A DNA stretch of 64,000 bases from Pseudaminobacter sp047739745 (GCF_047739745.1 NZ_JBLLVA010000006.1:62001-126000); one strand, 5' to 3'; shown: positions 42,929-52,583, numbered from the stretch's first letter. Made by a program: numbers and translations. Notes: generated by a model not told the origin, from the sequence alone.

Positions 42929-44995
42929 TCAGGTGGCACTCGTTCGGCGTTCCGCCACTGCCGTTGCGACATGCCGCAGAACGATGGGCGTGATCATGAT
43001 CGCGCCAATGACGGTAGAATAGATTTCCGGCGCGACAAGCAGGAATGCCGCGATCACTAGCACCACATTCTCCCATGCCTTGGTTCGCACGAGCATGTAG
43101 CGCGAGAGCGCGGCGCCAAGGCAAACGATGCCAAGCGTGCAGCCGATGAAAGCGAGAGTGAAGTTCGACCAGGTGAAATCCTTGGTGACCAGCAACAGCG
43201 AAGGCGAGAAGACGAACACGAAGGGGACAAGCGCCTTGCCCAGCCCCAGCCTGAACGCCGTATTGCCGGTCTTGAACGGATCGGCAGCCGCCATGCCGGC
43301 GGCTGCATAGGCAGCTAGCGCGACAGGCGGCGTGATGTCGGCCAAAAGCCCGTAATAGAAGACGAAGAAATGCGCGACGATCGGCTCGACATTGAGCATG
43401 ACAAGGGCAGGCGCTGCGATCGTCACCATGATGATGTAGTTGGCGGTGGTGGGAATTCCGCAGCCCATGAGAATGCAGACCACGCCAGTCATGATCAGCG
43501 TGAACAGCAGTGACAATGCCGATGCCGAGATGATGCTGGCGGGCAGGATGTAACCAGCGAAATTCGCCAGTTCCGCCGCCGTGGACGTTACGATGAAGGA
43601 CACCTTGAACCCGACACCGGTCAGCGTGACGACCCCGATGACGATGCCTACCGTCGCTGCCGCCGCACCGATGGCCAAAGCGTATTTGGCGCCGTCGCGC
43701 AGGCAGAGAAACACTTCTCCAATCGTCATGCGCCGGCGCGGATTGAGCAGACCGACTGCGATGCAGGCGGTGATGCCCCAGAATGCCGCGAGATAGGGCG
43801 TGTAGCCGGACAGCAACACCCAAAGCAGAACCGCAAGGGGAATGACCGTCGGCCAATCCCGCTTGAGCGCGGCCGCAATGTCAGGCATTTCGTCGGGGCG
43901 CAGGCCACGAAGGCCAGTCCGCTTGGCCTCGAAATGTACCTGCATGAGCACGCCGAAAAAATGCATGAAGGCGGGGACGATCGCGGCAAGGATGATCGTG
44001 GTATAGGGAAGCTCGAGGAACTCGATCATAAGGAACGCGGCCGCCCCCATGATCGGCGGCGTGACCTGCCCTCCGGTCGAGGAAGCTGCCTCGACCGCCG
44101 CCGCGAATTCGCGCTTGTAGCCGAGCTTGATCATGGCTGGAATGGTGAGCGAACCGACTGTCACGGCGTTGGCGACCGAGGAGCCGGAGATCATGCCGAA
44201 AAGTGCCGACCCGAAAATCGAAACCTTTGCCGGCCCGCCCGCATAGCGTCCGGCGACCCAGGCGGCGCAATCCAGAAACAATTGGCCGAGCCCGATGCGG
44301 GTGGCAAATACGCCGAAAAGAACGAAGTGAAACACGTAGGTCGCGACGACGCCGAGCGCGATGCCGTAGATGCCCTGCGTTGTCATGTAGAGATGGTCAA
44401 TGAGCTGTCCGAGACTATTGCCTGGGTGGACCAATATTCCCGGCATCCATGGGCCGAACAGCGCATAGGCCATGAACAGGAGCGCGATGATCGGCAGTGG
44501 CCAGCCAATCGAGCGTCGCGTCGCTTCAAGCAGTGCCACGATCAGGAAACCACCCAGAACCACATCCGTTGTCGTGGGATTGCCAATGCGAAAGGCGAGA
44601 TCGTCGAGTGGGATCAGCGGAACATGCGCTACCGCTATGACCGAGCCGATTGCCAGTATCCAGTCATAGACGGGAATGCCGAGCGGACGCAAAAGCGAGT
44701 TGGCCTGTGGGGCATCGTAACCGCTTTTGGTGAACGGAAAGACCAGGAAGACCAGCGCCAACACGAAAGACAGATGGATGCCGCGATGCACCATCTCCTG
44801 CAGCAGGCCGAAGCCGGCCGTATAGTAATGAAAGATGGAAAGTATGATCAGCAGCGTGCCGACGATCCAGCCGGCCGACTTTCCGAGGCTTCGAAAGCGA
44901 ATCTCGCTGTCGAATCTTTCCTCAAGTTCGCGCGCCTTTGCCTCGTCGTAACCTTCGGAACTCAGGCGAATCTTCTCGTCGCGCGAGGAGGCCAT
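42929..44995 (-). CDS. TRAP transporter fused permease (4TM/12TM), TAXI type
   Basis: A 688-residue protein, about 18 predicted membrane helices, in which the small and large TRAP permeases are fused. The DctM-like half contains GSALFGMISGSSVANAVTVGSLTIPAMIKLGY and SSTGGQVTPPIMGAAAFLMIEFL. This architecture belongs to transporters with TAXI receptors, one of which is encoded just upstream. It converges on the amidase gene with an 82-bp gap. The substrate is unknown. It may import another substrate of the hydantoinase/amidase region. Confidence 0.9.
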   Translation of the reverse strand: MASSRDEKIRLSSEGYDEAKARELEERFDSEIRFRSLGKSAGWIVGTLLIILSIFHYYTAGFGLLQEMVHRGIHLSFVLALVFLVFPFTKSGYDAPQANSLLRPLGIPVYDWILAIGSVIAVAHVPLIPLDDLAFRIGNPTTTDVVLGGFLIVALLEATRRSIGWPLPIIALLFMAYALFGPWMPGILVHPGNSLGQLIDHLYMTTQGIYGIALGVVATYVFHFVLFGVFATRIGLGQLFLDCAAWVAGRYAGGPAKVSIFGSALFGMISGSSVANAVTVGSLTIPAMIKLGYKREFAAAVEAASSTGGQVTPPIMGAAAFLMIEFLELPYTTIILAAIVPAFMHFFGVLMQVHFEAKRTGLRGLRPDEMPDIAAALKRDWPTVIPLAVLLWVLLSGYTPYLAAFWGITACIAVGLLNPRRRMTIGEVFLCLRDGAKYALAIGAAAATVGIVIGVVTLTGVGFKVSFIVTSTAAELANFAGYILPASIISASALSLLFTLIMTGVVCILMGCGIPTTANYIIMVTIAAPALVMLNVEPIVAHFFVFYYGLLADITPPVALAAYAAAGMAAADPFKTGNTAFRLGLGKALVPFVFVFSPSLLLVTKDFTWSNFTLAFIGCTLGIVCLGAALSRYMLVRTKAWENVVLVIAAFLLVAPEIYSTVIGAIMITPIVLRHVATAVAERRTSAT

Positions 44996-45099
44996 GGGGA
45001 ATTCCTGCTCAGAAACTCTGTCGCATCACGAATAGCCCGGAGGGTGCCAAGCCGACCGGGCTACACAAAGAATGTAGAAACTTGCCTGCTTCAAGCAAA

Positions 45100-46083
45100 C
45101 TATTTCAGTATCCCGCTCTCCTTGTAGAAGCGCTCGGCTCCCGGATGTAGCGGAATACCCAGGCTCGTCGTGGCGTTTTCCAGAACGATCGACTTGCCTT
45201 TGGCGTGGCCTGCATCCAGCGCGGTGCGGGTTCCTTCGCTCCATAGCGACTTGGTGATTTCATAGACGAGGTCATCGGGTTGCTTGGCACTGGTCACCCA
45301 TTGCGCCGCAACTGCGATCGTCTCGGTTTCACCAACGCCCTTGTAGGTTTCCGCAGGCACAGTGTTCTTGGAGAAAAACTTCTGCTCCTCAAGCAGTTTG
45401 TCCGCCTCCGGGCCGGAGACCGGGACCAACGTAATGCCGGTCGTTGCCGCGAGTTCGACGATGGCGCCGGCCGGGAACCCGCCGACAAAGAAATAGGCGT
45501 CGAGCGAGTTGTCCCGCATCTTCTCACCGGAAGGGCCTGGCTTGAGATATTCGGGATGGATGTCATTTTCCGAAAGGCCGTAGGCAGCAAGCACCAGGCG
45601 CGCATCGACTATTGTGCCGGAACCCGGTTCGTCGATAGAAACGCGCTTGCCCTTCAAGTCGGCAACCGACTTGATGCCGGCATCGGCTCTGGCGACGATA
45701 TGAAGGGTCTCCGGATAGAGCGTTGCGATCAACCGCAGGTCCTCGACCTTGCCCTTGCCCTCGTAGAGACCGGTTCCGGAGTGCGCCCAATAGGCGACGT
45801 CGGACTGGGTGAAGCCTGATTCGCTTGCGCCGCCCGTAATGGCATTGATGTTCGCGACCGAGCCATTCGAGGAAACGGCCGTCGATACCAGGCCTGGAAC
45901 GCCGTTTGGTCCGGTCGACGAGATGGAATTCGCGATCAGGCCGCCGATTGGATAATAGGTCCCCGAGGTGCCCCCCGTTCCGATCCTAAAGAATTTCTGG
46001 CCCTGTGCGAATGCCGACTTCGCGCCGGCGATCATCAAAGCGGCCCCAGCGGTGAAAGTGCGTCGCGAAATTAGAAAGCTCAT
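45100..46083 (-). CDS. TAXI-family TRAP solute receptor
   Basis: About 327 residues with a Tat-like N-terminus (MSFLISRRTFTAGAALMIAGAKSAFA), the twin Arg being RRTF, suggesting export in folded form. The mature part has RIGTGGTSGTYYPIGGLIANSIS and GVPGLVSTAVSSNGSVANINAI, typical of TAXI receptors. GGGAG precedes the ATG at 46083; the frame opens 15 codons earlier without a good site. It delivers its ligand to the fused permease encoded 104 bp downstream. Confidence 0.9.
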   Translation of the reverse strand: MSFLISRRTFTAGAALMIAGAKSAFAQGQKFFRIGTGGTSGTYYPIGGLIANSISSTGPNGVPGLVSTAVSSNGSVANINAITGGASESGFTQSDVAYWAHSGTGLYEGKGKVEDLRLIATLYPETLHIVARADAGIKSVADLKGKRVSIDEPGSGTIVDARLVLAAYGLSENDIHPEYLKPGPSGEKMRDNSLDAYFFVGGFPAGAIVELAATTGITLVPVSGPEADKLLEEQKFFSKNTVPAETYKGVGETETIAVAAQWVTSAKQPDDLVYEITKSLWSEGTRTALDAGHAKGKSIVLENATTSLGIPLHPGAERFYKESGILK

Positions 46084-46188
46084 GCCGAAATCTCCCAAAG
46101 GAGGCCAGCATGGGCAGGAGGCCGCCAAGTTGTCAACCTTGGGTGCCGGCCTCCCCGACTTCCGCTCCTGGCAGCATCCGTCGTGATC

Positions 46189-46860
46189 TCAAGAAGCAAG
46201 CCTCCTCACCTCGATTTTCCGACGATCGGAGTAAACGGATATGTCGAAATGATCCGTCTGCAAAACATCCTGGATTTTCGTCGGCCGGTAGGCGGCGACG
46301 TTAGTGCCTGTGCGCAGCCTCACGCTTTCGTAAAGAATCCCGTCGCTGCCGGATGCGCGGACCTTTTCGCCAAATGCCTGCGAGGCGGCATAGCTTGCCG
46401 GATCATAAAGTTCAGACCGGGCCGCCCGCTGGCCGCGAAGGTCGACATAGTCGCCATCGATCCGCGCCACATAGGCTCGATATGTACGCCGGATCTCCGG
46501 AAGTTGCCGGGCGAAGGTTTCGCGGCGCAAATGATGGCCTACCTCGGCCGCCGCAGTGGCGAGATCGCCCGCGGCATACCACGCCCCCAGTTCCGCTCCG
46601 TTGAAGCGCATCCCGGTCGGTGCGACGTGCAGAAAGGCAGCCATCACCACGCTGGCGTTAGGCCGTCCGTAAACCCATTCGGCCTGTGGCAAACGATCGA
46701 TGCGTTCCTTGACCAGCCGGTCATTCGTCCATCCGACGAGTTCCATCACAACTGCCAGATCCGCCGCCGTCGCCACCGAATCGAACAGACCGACAGGTGG
46801 AAAACGCGAGGGGATCAGGCGAAAAGTCGGCTGCGGGGCCGGCGCAAGAGTCTCAGTCAC
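46189..46860 (-). CDS. RES-domain toxin
   Basis: A 223-residue protein with a RES domain: TFRLIPSRFPPVGLFD, GRPNASVVMAAFLHVAPTGMRFN, LGAWYAAGDLATAAAEV with its conserved Tyr and Glu, and SDGILYESVR at the end where Arg/Glu/Ser of the RES motif lie. RES toxins deplete NAD+ in the cell. It overlaps the antitoxin gene by four bases (ATGA), antitoxin first, which is the normal order. The distance to the TAXI receptor gene suggests an independent unit. Confidence 0.85.
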   Translation of the reverse strand: MTETLAPAPQPTFRLIPSRFPPVGLFDSVATAADLAVVMELVGWTNDRLVKERIDRLPQAEWVYGRPNASVVMAAFLHVAPTGMRFNGAELGAWYAAGDLATAAAEVGHHLRRETFARQLPEIRRTYRAYVARIDGDYVDLRGQRAARSELYDPASYAASQAFGEKVRASGSDGILYESVRLRTGTNVAAYRPTKIQDVLQTDHFDISVYSDRRKIEVRRLAS

Positions 46861-47384
46861 CGGAAAACGATGTCCGTCTCTTCATACGGCACGAAGGCTG
46901 CATCTACCGCGTTCGGCTCCATATAAAAACCGCCACGGGCCGCATCGAGAAAGCGGCGCACTGTCAGGAGATTGTCCTGCGAGCCACTGACGACCAGAGC
47001 CAGCGGGGGATTGCCGCCGAACACCGCGCCTGCATGCGGATCGCGCAGCCAGGCAGTGCTCTCCCTCTCGGTTGCGTAGAGAATGCCCAGCGCCTGATGG
47101 ATGCCAAGCACCGCAGAGATGCGCGTCAGCGTGTCGACATCCAGAGTGAAATCCCGATGTTCGCGCGCCAGCTTTGCCCAGTTGTGATAGGTCGAGCGCG
47201 ACGGATAACCGAGCACCAGGCGCCGCTCCTCTTCGGTCAATCTCCAAAGATCGGCGATTGCCATGAAGGTACGAAATGCCGGCGCACTCAACCGCCGCCG
47301 GGTCGCTGATGCGAAACGGGAAGAATTCAGCCGTTGTGGTCCCGCCGGGATGGGATCTGCATGTTTGCGAAGAGCTTGCACCAT
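46857..47384 (-). CDS. Xre/MbcA/ParS-family antitoxin
   Basis: About 175 residues. A helical DNA-binding region (RFASATRRRLSAPAFRTFMAIADLWRLTEEERRLVLGYPSRSTYHNW) is followed by the DUF2384 toxin-binding part (LTRISAVLGIHQALGILY, AWLRDPHAGAVFGGNPPLA). The start at 47384 follows AGGAG six bases upstream; the frame opens 15 codons earlier. It neutralises the RES toxin and probably represses its own promoter, where a perfect palindrome lies. Confidence 0.87.
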   Translation of the reverse strand: MVQALRKHADPIPAGPQRLNSSRFASATRRRLSAPAFRTFMAIADLWRLTEEERRLVLGYPSRSTYHNWAKLAREHRDFTLDVDTLTRISAVLGIHQALGILYATERESTAWLRDPHAGAVFGGNPPLALVVSGSQDNLLTVRRFLDAARGGFYMEPNAVDAAFVPYEETDIVFR

Positions 47385-47407
47385 TGATCTGCTCCTGTCC
47401 AATACCG

Positions 47408-47436
47408 GATATAGTCCAAATTTGGACAAAGTTCAA
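47408..47436 (-). promoter_or_regulatory. RES/Xre promoter with palindromic operator in its spacer
   Basis: On the minus strand, TTGAAC (-35, 47431-47436) and TATATC (-10, 47408-47413) are separated by exactly 17 bp. That spacer contains the perfect 14-bp palindrome GTCCAAATTTGGAC (47414-47427). This is a textbook arrangement for autorepression by the antitoxin, whose start is 24 bp downstream. Confidence 0.6.
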
Positions 47437-47665
47437 TAGCGTGGCGATCGGAAGAATAGGCCCGCCCGCTTGGGGGTGCGAAAAGGGTAGGTCGGGCTTA
47501 CCCGATCCGGTTTCGACCAAAGTTCACGGGAAAAATTGTTTCACACCAGTTAAATAACTTGGATCAAATGACCTCTCGCCAACCGCCGCTTCGCTCTATT
47601 GGTGCGCTGTCGCAGTCGTATTCGCAGTCCAGGCCATGCCTAGTTCCCGAAGCAGGAAAATTCGT

Positions 47666-48799
47666 ATGCAACGCTGGGTCAAATCCCGGCTATTCGTTCC
47701 TATGCTTGCCGGCGCGACCCTGCGTGAGCGACTGGTCGCGTGCCTTGGCGCGCTCATCGGCATTGGCCTCACCGCCCTCATCTGCTCGCTCCTGTTCGGC
47801 ACGAACGCCAGCCTGCCGATCCTTGTGGCGCCCATGGGAGCATCAGCGGTTCTGTTGTTTGCGGTTCCCACGAGCCCGCTCGCTCAGCCGTGGTCGATAG
47901 TCGGCGGCAACACGATTTCAGCGCTTGTCGGCGTGGCCGTGGCTCAACTGGTGGCAGAGCCGGTTCTGGCCGCAGCGCTCGGGGTTTCGCTGGCGATCGC
48001 GGCAATGTCCTTCACGCGATCGCTTCACCCGCCGGGAGGCGCATCGGCATTGACGGCCGTGCTGGGCGGACCGGCAGTGGCCTCCATGGGATTCCTCTAT
48101 CCATTCATCCCGGTCGCCCTGAATTCTATGCTTCTGTTAGCTTTGGGCTTCATCTTCCACAAGCTTTCGCGGCGTGGCTATCCGCATATGTCGGTGCCGG
48201 TTCCGGTCAACACGCATGGCACCCTCGATCCGCCGGCACAATTGCGCGTCGGCTTCCGCGAGGAAGATGTCGACGCGGCGCTGGCGACGTTGGGAGAGAC
48301 GTTCGATATCAATCGCAACGATCTCGACCGGCTGCTGAGAGAGGTGGAATTGCAGACAACGATCCGTTCGCATCGCACGCTCCTGTGCGAGGATGTCATG
48401 TCCCGCGATGTGATCTATGTCGATGCGGGCGCAAGCGTCCTTGAGGCGCGAGCGCTCCTGCTCGACCACAATATCCGCACCTTGCCGGTAGTGGATACCA
48501 GCGGACGGCTGGCCGGAACGGTCGGCCTGCGGGAGTTGACGCTTGCTGGGGACGATATCCGCCAGACCATGTCCACTGCCTCGACCGCCGCTGCGGATGA
48601 TCCGGCACTATCTCTGCTGCCGGCCCTGACCGACGGACGCACGCATGCCGTCGTGATCGTCGACGACGACCACTTTGTTCTGGGTCTCATCACGCAGACG
48701 GACTTGCTCGCCGCCATGGCGCGCATGCCGCTTCTTGAACCGGAGACAGAGCGGCTGGAGCCCGTAGGAAGCGCACCGACTATGCTGGCCGCCGAATGA
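47666..48799 (+). CDS. HPP-family membrane protein with CBS domain pair
   Basis: About 377 residues. The N-terminal HPP domain (residues 15-165) has four to five membrane helices with ILVAPMGASAVLLFAVP, LAQPWSIVGGNTISALVGV and the namesake SLHPPGGASALTAVLGG. Two cytosolic CBS domains follow (LCEDVMSRDVIYVDAGASV and VIVDDDHFVLGLITQTDLL), which usually sense adenine nucleotides. HPP proteins include a nitrite transporter of chloroplasts; the bacterial function is not settled. AGGA precedes the ATG at 47666, and 47636 is an alternative start. No operon partner is evident. Confidence 0.85.
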   Translation: MQRWVKSRLFVPMLAGATLRERLVACLGALIGIGLTALICSLLFGTNASLPILVAPMGASAVLLFAVPTSPLAQPWSIVGGNTISALVGVAVAQLVAEPVLAAALGVSLAIAAMSFTRSLHPPGGASALTAVLGGPAVASMGFLYPFIPVALNSMLLLALGFIFHKLSRRGYPHMSVPVPVNTHGTLDPPAQLRVGFREEDVDAALATLGETFDINRNDLDRLLREVELQTTIRSHRTLLCEDVMSRDVIYVDAGASVLEARALLLDHNIRTLPVVDTSGRLAGTVGLRELTLAGDDIRQTMSTASTAAADDPALSLLPALTDGRTHAVVIVDDDHFVLGLITQTDLLAAMARMPLLEPETERLEPVGSAPTMLAAE

Positions 48800-48925
48800 A
48801 CCTCTTTCACATCATTCCGGCGTCTGGCCGTAGAAATATGATGCATTCAATCAGGAATTAGATTAGCGGCTTCTTATCCGTCTTGATGGAGCCGATGGCG
48901 GCTCGGAGATGAGAGGGCCGAAGGA

Positions 48926-51499
48926 ATGGAATTTGTCGATCGGTTCACCGAGCACGGCCACCGGCCGGCACTGATCTTTCCCGACCGGGAACCGATTTCC
49001 TATGCCGAGCTTGACCGCCGCGTGACCGCATTGGCCAACGAGTTCGGGCCGGGGAAAAAGCTGATAGCACTCCTGGCCGAGCCGACCGAGCATGCCGTCA
49101 TCGCCTATCTGGCGGCGTTGCGCGCGAACCACGCCGTAGCTTTGTTGCCGCCCTGCCAAAGGGACGCGCTGGACGACTTCATTGCCGACTTTTCGCCCGA
49201 TATCGCCTGCGGACGCATGGATGGCCGCTGGCGCTGTCAGTCCGATGCGAGCAATATCGCCGTTGACTTGCACGCCGATCTGGCCGTGCTGCTCGGCACG
49301 TCCGGCAGTACCGGCAAGAGCCGGTTCGTGCGGCTCGCCGCGAGCGCCGTGGAGGCGAATGCCCGCGCCATCGGCACCTATCTCGAACTTGGATCGCAGG
49401 ACCGCGCCGCGCTCATTCTGCCGTTCCATTATTCCTATGGGCTTTCGGTGCTCAATTCGCATCTTGCCGTGGGCGCCAGCATTTATTTCCCGGCGCGGGG
49501 CGCGGCCGATGCCGGCTTCGCCGAGGAAATGGCTGCAGCCGGTTGCACCAATATCAGCGGTGTTCCCTACTCCTACGAACTCATGGAAAAGACCGGCTTT
49601 CGCAGTTATGAGTTGCCGGCATTGCGTTTCATGACGGTGGCGGGCGGCCGAATGTCATCGGGCATGGTCGAGACTTTCCAACGGCATTTGGCGGATAGCG
49701 GTAAACGCTTCTTCGTTATGTACGGGCAAACGGAGGCCACGGCGCGCATCGCCTATGTGCCTCCGGAGAGACTTCCCGGCAATAACAACTGTATCGGCGT
49801 GGCCATTCCAGGCGGCGCGCTGCGGCTGCTGGACGATGAGGGTCGCCCGATCGAGCGCCCGGGTGAGCCGGGCGAGCTTTTCTATCGTGGCCCCAATGTG
49901 ATGATGGGCTATGCCTCGGTGCGCGCGGATCTCGCGCGTGGACCCGAAATCTCCGAGCTCCGGACCGGTGACATCGCCGAACGTGACGCGCAGGGCTTCT
50001 ATCGCATTGTCGGCCGCCGCAAGCGCATGTCCAAGATCGCCGGACTGCGCATCAATCACGAGGCGATCGAAGCCGCACTTTCCGCAGCCGGCATCACGGC
50101 GGCCGTCGCCGGCGACGACGAACGCCTGTTGGCACTGGTGGCGTCACCCCATTCGGACGACGGCGTCCTAAACATCATGATGGCAGCAAGCGGCCTGCCC
50201 CGGCCGCGTCTGGAGGTCGCGCGAAGCAAGGCGCTGCCGCGGCTTGCGTCCGGCAAGATCGATATCGGAGCGGTGGCCGCCCGCCTCCACGAAACACGGC
50301 CGCAGCCGAACGGCGGCATCATGGAAGCTTTCCGACGCGCCTTCTATCCCCGGCAGGTCGGCCCGGAAGACAGCTTCGAGACACTAGGCGGCGATTCGCT
50401 CCTCTATGTTCAGTTGTCACTCTCGCTGGAGCAGGAGCTTGGCCGCCTGCCGGAGTGTTGGGAGACCATGTCAGTGGCGGCCCTTTGCCGTACGGGCCGC
50501 AAGGAGAGCGAGCGCCAGTTCGTCGACAGCCAGCTTTTTCTGCGCGCCGCCGCGATTCTGCTGATCGTCGTCCATCATGCCACGCTGTGGCCCATTCCCG
50601 GTGGGGCAGCCACGCTTGTCATGCTCGTCGGCTACGGCCTCGCCCGTTTTCAACGCCAGCGTCTTTTCGCCGGCGACGCGCTCGGGGTGTTGCGCCCGGT
50701 TGCGGTCAATCTCGCCATTTATGCGCCCATCGTCGCCGGCTTCTCCTTGGCTCGTGGAGAGATATTGTGGCCGTCGGTATTCCTTGTAGGCAATCTCGGC
50801 ATTGTCGACCCCGCGCACATGCTTCCCTATCTCTACTGGTTCGTGGAAGCTTATGTGCAGACCGTGCTCTTATGGGTGCTGTTGTTTTCGGCGCCACTGA
50901 TACGGCGCGTCGCGCATGGCAGCCCGTTTAGCTTCGGCCTTTTGCTGCTGGCGCTATCGGTCGCGGCGAAGTTCCTCACACCGCTGGTGTGGAACATCGG
51001 CGGAGCGCAGATATTCACCTTGCCCGATGTGTTTTACCTCGCCGTACTGGGTTGGTGCCTGTACTTCGCTGACACAGCCGCGAAGCGACAAACCATGGCA
51101 ATAATCGCGGCACTCCTATGCCCGCTGCTGGCCTGGTGGGGCGGCAATTGGACCGGTTCATGGGTGAAGTTCACGCTGGTGCTTGTCGCGGCCCTCGTAC
51201 TGCTCTACGCACCGCGAATGGCAGTGCCGCGCTGGCTTGCGCAATTCGTACTGCCCGTCTCTGCGGCGAGCTATCACATCTATCTGTTTCACCGCATCCT
51301 TCCCGAATTACTGCTGCCACATCCGGATCCGGCGATATCCCGGCCGGCAGTCACGGCGGTCGCCATCGTCAGCGGCGTGGTTGTCGGCCTGGCGGCGTTC
51401 GCCGTGCAAAAGCATCTGCTCGGTTTTCTGACGCGACGACGCGCGGACGTCACGGCTATAATGGGGGAAGAAATGCATCCCATCCGCGAACGAGCCTAA
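48926..51499 (+). CDS. Single-chain AMP-ligase / acyl-carrier / membrane acyltransferase-3 fusion
   Basis: An 857-residue protein with three parts. An adenylation domain (1-455) has LLGTSGSTGKSRFVRL, VMYGQTEATARI, RTGDIAERDAQGFYRIVGRRKR and a C-terminal Lys444 (ASGKIDIG). A carrier domain (465-525) has LGGDSLLYVQL with Ser491 for phosphopantetheine. A membrane acyltransferase-3 domain (535-840, about ten helices) begins LRAAAILLIVVHHATLW with the catalytic His and ends near SYHIYLFHRILPE. The layout implies activation of a carboxylic acid in the cytosol, loading onto the built-in carrier, and transfer across or at the membrane to a glycan or lipid, similar in logic to DltA-DltC-DltB. The acid and acceptor are unknown. 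It stands alone, with no operon partner. Confidence 0.85.
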   Translation: MEFVDRFTEHGHRPALIFPDREPISYAELDRRVTALANEFGPGKKLIALLAEPTEHAVIAYLAALRANHAVALLPPCQRDALDDFIADFSPDIACGRMDGRWRCQSDASNIAVDLHADLAVLLGTSGSTGKSRFVRLAASAVEANARAIGTYLELGSQDRAALILPFHYSYGLSVLNSHLAVGASIYFPARGAADAGFAEEMAAAGCTNISGVPYSYELMEKTGFRSYELPALRFMTVAGGRMSSGMVETFQRHLADSGKRFFVMYGQTEATARIAYVPPERLPGNNNCIGVAIPGGALRLLDDEGRPIERPGEPGELFYRGPNVMMGYASVRADLARGPEISELRTGDIAERDAQGFYRIVGRRKRMSKIAGLRINHEAIEAALSAAGITAAVAGDDERLLALVASPHSDDGVLNIMMAASGLPRPRLEVARSKALPRLASGKIDIGAVAARLHETRPQPNGGIMEAFRRAFYPRQVGPEDSFETLGGDSLLYVQLSLSLEQELGRLPECWETMSVAALCRTGRKESERQFVDSQLFLRAAAILLIVVHHATLWPIPGGAATLVMLVGYGLARFQRQRLFAGDALGVLRPVAVNLAIYAPIVAGFSLARGEILWPSVFLVGNLGIVDPAHMLPYLYWFVEAYVQTVLLWVLLFSAPLIRRVAHGSPFSFGLLLLALSVAAKFLTPLVWNIGGAQIFTLPDVFYLAVLGWCLYFADTAAKRQTMAIIAALLCPLLAWWGGNWTGSWVKFTLVLVAALVLLYAPRMAVPRWLAQFVLPVSAASYHIYLFHRILPELLLPHPDPAISRPAVTAVAIVSGVVVGLAAFAVQKHLLGFLTRRRADVTAIMGEEMHPIRERA

Positions 51500-51577
51500 A
51501 GCGCGGATCACACGAGCGCTGGAAATCTCGCAAGCGCGCTTTGCGAATGACCGTCGACCTCTACGCAAGTGGGCAGT

Positions 51578-51619
51578 TTGAGCGGCGCTATACCTGAGTG
51601 CGATTGCATCGCCGCTCAA
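51578..51619. terminator. Hairpin between convergent genes
   Basis: A ten-base stem TTGAGCGGCG / CGCCGCTCAA with a 22-base loop lies between the fusion gene and the fumarylacetoacetase-family gene, 79 and 12 bp from their ends. There is no T-tract on either side. It is a plausible bidirectional terminator. Confidence 0.45.
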
Positions 51620-51630
51620 GCCAAACTCCT

Positions 51631-52473
51631 TCAGCCTTGGACCACGTCCTGGCGTTGTTCACCCAGTCCGTCGATCGACAAGGTGACCACGTCACCAGCC
51701 TTTAGGAAGATATTCGGCTTTTGCCCAAGCCCGACGCCGGGCGGCGTACCGGTCGAGATGATGTCGCCGGGCTGCAGGCTCATAAACTGCGAGAGATAGG
51801 AGACAAGATAGGCAACACCATAGACCATGGTCGCCGTCGAGCCGTTCTGGAAGCGGCGGCCGTTCACCTCAAGACGCATTGCAAGATTCTGCGGGTCGTC
51901 GATTTCGTCGCGGGTCACCAGCCAGGGGCCGATCGGGCCGAAAGTGTCGCAGGACTTGCCCTTGGTCCATTGACCCTGGCGCTCGGCCTGGAACGACCGT
52001 TCCGAAACATCATTGATGAGACAATAGCCGGCGACATGGTCGAGCGCCTCTTCTTGCGAGACGTATTTGGCAGCCTTGCCGATGACCACGCCCAGTTCCA
52101 CCTCCCAGTCGGTCTTCTGCGAACCGCGTGGAATCTCGATCGCATCGTTGGGGCCGACGATCGCCGACGTCGCCTTCATGAAAATGATCGGCTCTGGGGG
52201 AACCTTGGCGCCGGTTTCGGCCGCATGATCGGAGTAGTTGAGCCCGATGCAGATGAACTTGCCGGTGCCAGCCACGCAAGGCCCCAGCCTCGGCGCGCCT
52301 TCAACGAGCGGCAGGCTGGCGGGATCGATGCGTGTCAGACGCTCCAGGTTCTCGGGCAGTATCGCCACTCCGGCAATATCTTCGACATGGGCGGAAAGAT
52401 CGCGGATGCGCCCTTCAGCGTCGAGCACACCAGGCCTTTCCTGACCGGCAGGTCCGAAACGGAGCAGTTTCAA
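51631..52473 (-). CDS. Fumarylacetoacetate hydrolase-family protein
   Basis: A 280-residue FAH-family enzyme. The catalytic part begins FICIGLNYSDHAAETGAKVP, with EPIIFMKATSAIVGPND, the Glu-x-Glu metal motif in DWEVELGVVIG, and the Asp ligand in YCLINDVSERSFQ; the C-terminal GDIISTGTPPGVGLGQ closes it. Members cleave C-C or C-N bonds of beta-diketoacids: ureidoglycolate lyase, diketo-deoxy-fuconate hydrolase, acylpyruvase. The first 60 residues form the usual N-terminal domain. The adjacent genes do not identify the substrate. Ureidoglycolate lyase would match purine breakdown elsewhere in the window, but this is speculative. Confidence 0.88.
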   Translation of the reverse strand: MKLLRFGPAGQERPGVLDAEGRIRDLSAHVEDIAGVAILPENLERLTRIDPASLPLVEGAPRLGPCVAGTGKFICIGLNYSDHAAETGAKVPPEPIIFMKATSAIVGPNDAIEIPRGSQKTDWEVELGVVIGKAAKYVSQEEALDHVAGYCLINDVSERSFQAERQGQWTKGKSCDTFGPIGPWLVTRDEIDDPQNLAMRLEVNGRRFQNGSTATMVYGVAYLVSYLSQFMSLQPGDIISTGTPPGVGLGQKPNIFLKAGDVVTLSIDGLGEQRQDVVQG

Positions 52474-52583
52474 GGCAGTTTTCCTTTCGCAATTTCCGGA
52501 TCAGTCGGCTCAGCCCACGCCTTCTCATAGTCGCGTGGCGCCCGCAAGCGTTGTTCCAGTGTGGGACGGACCTGGAGGGCTGG

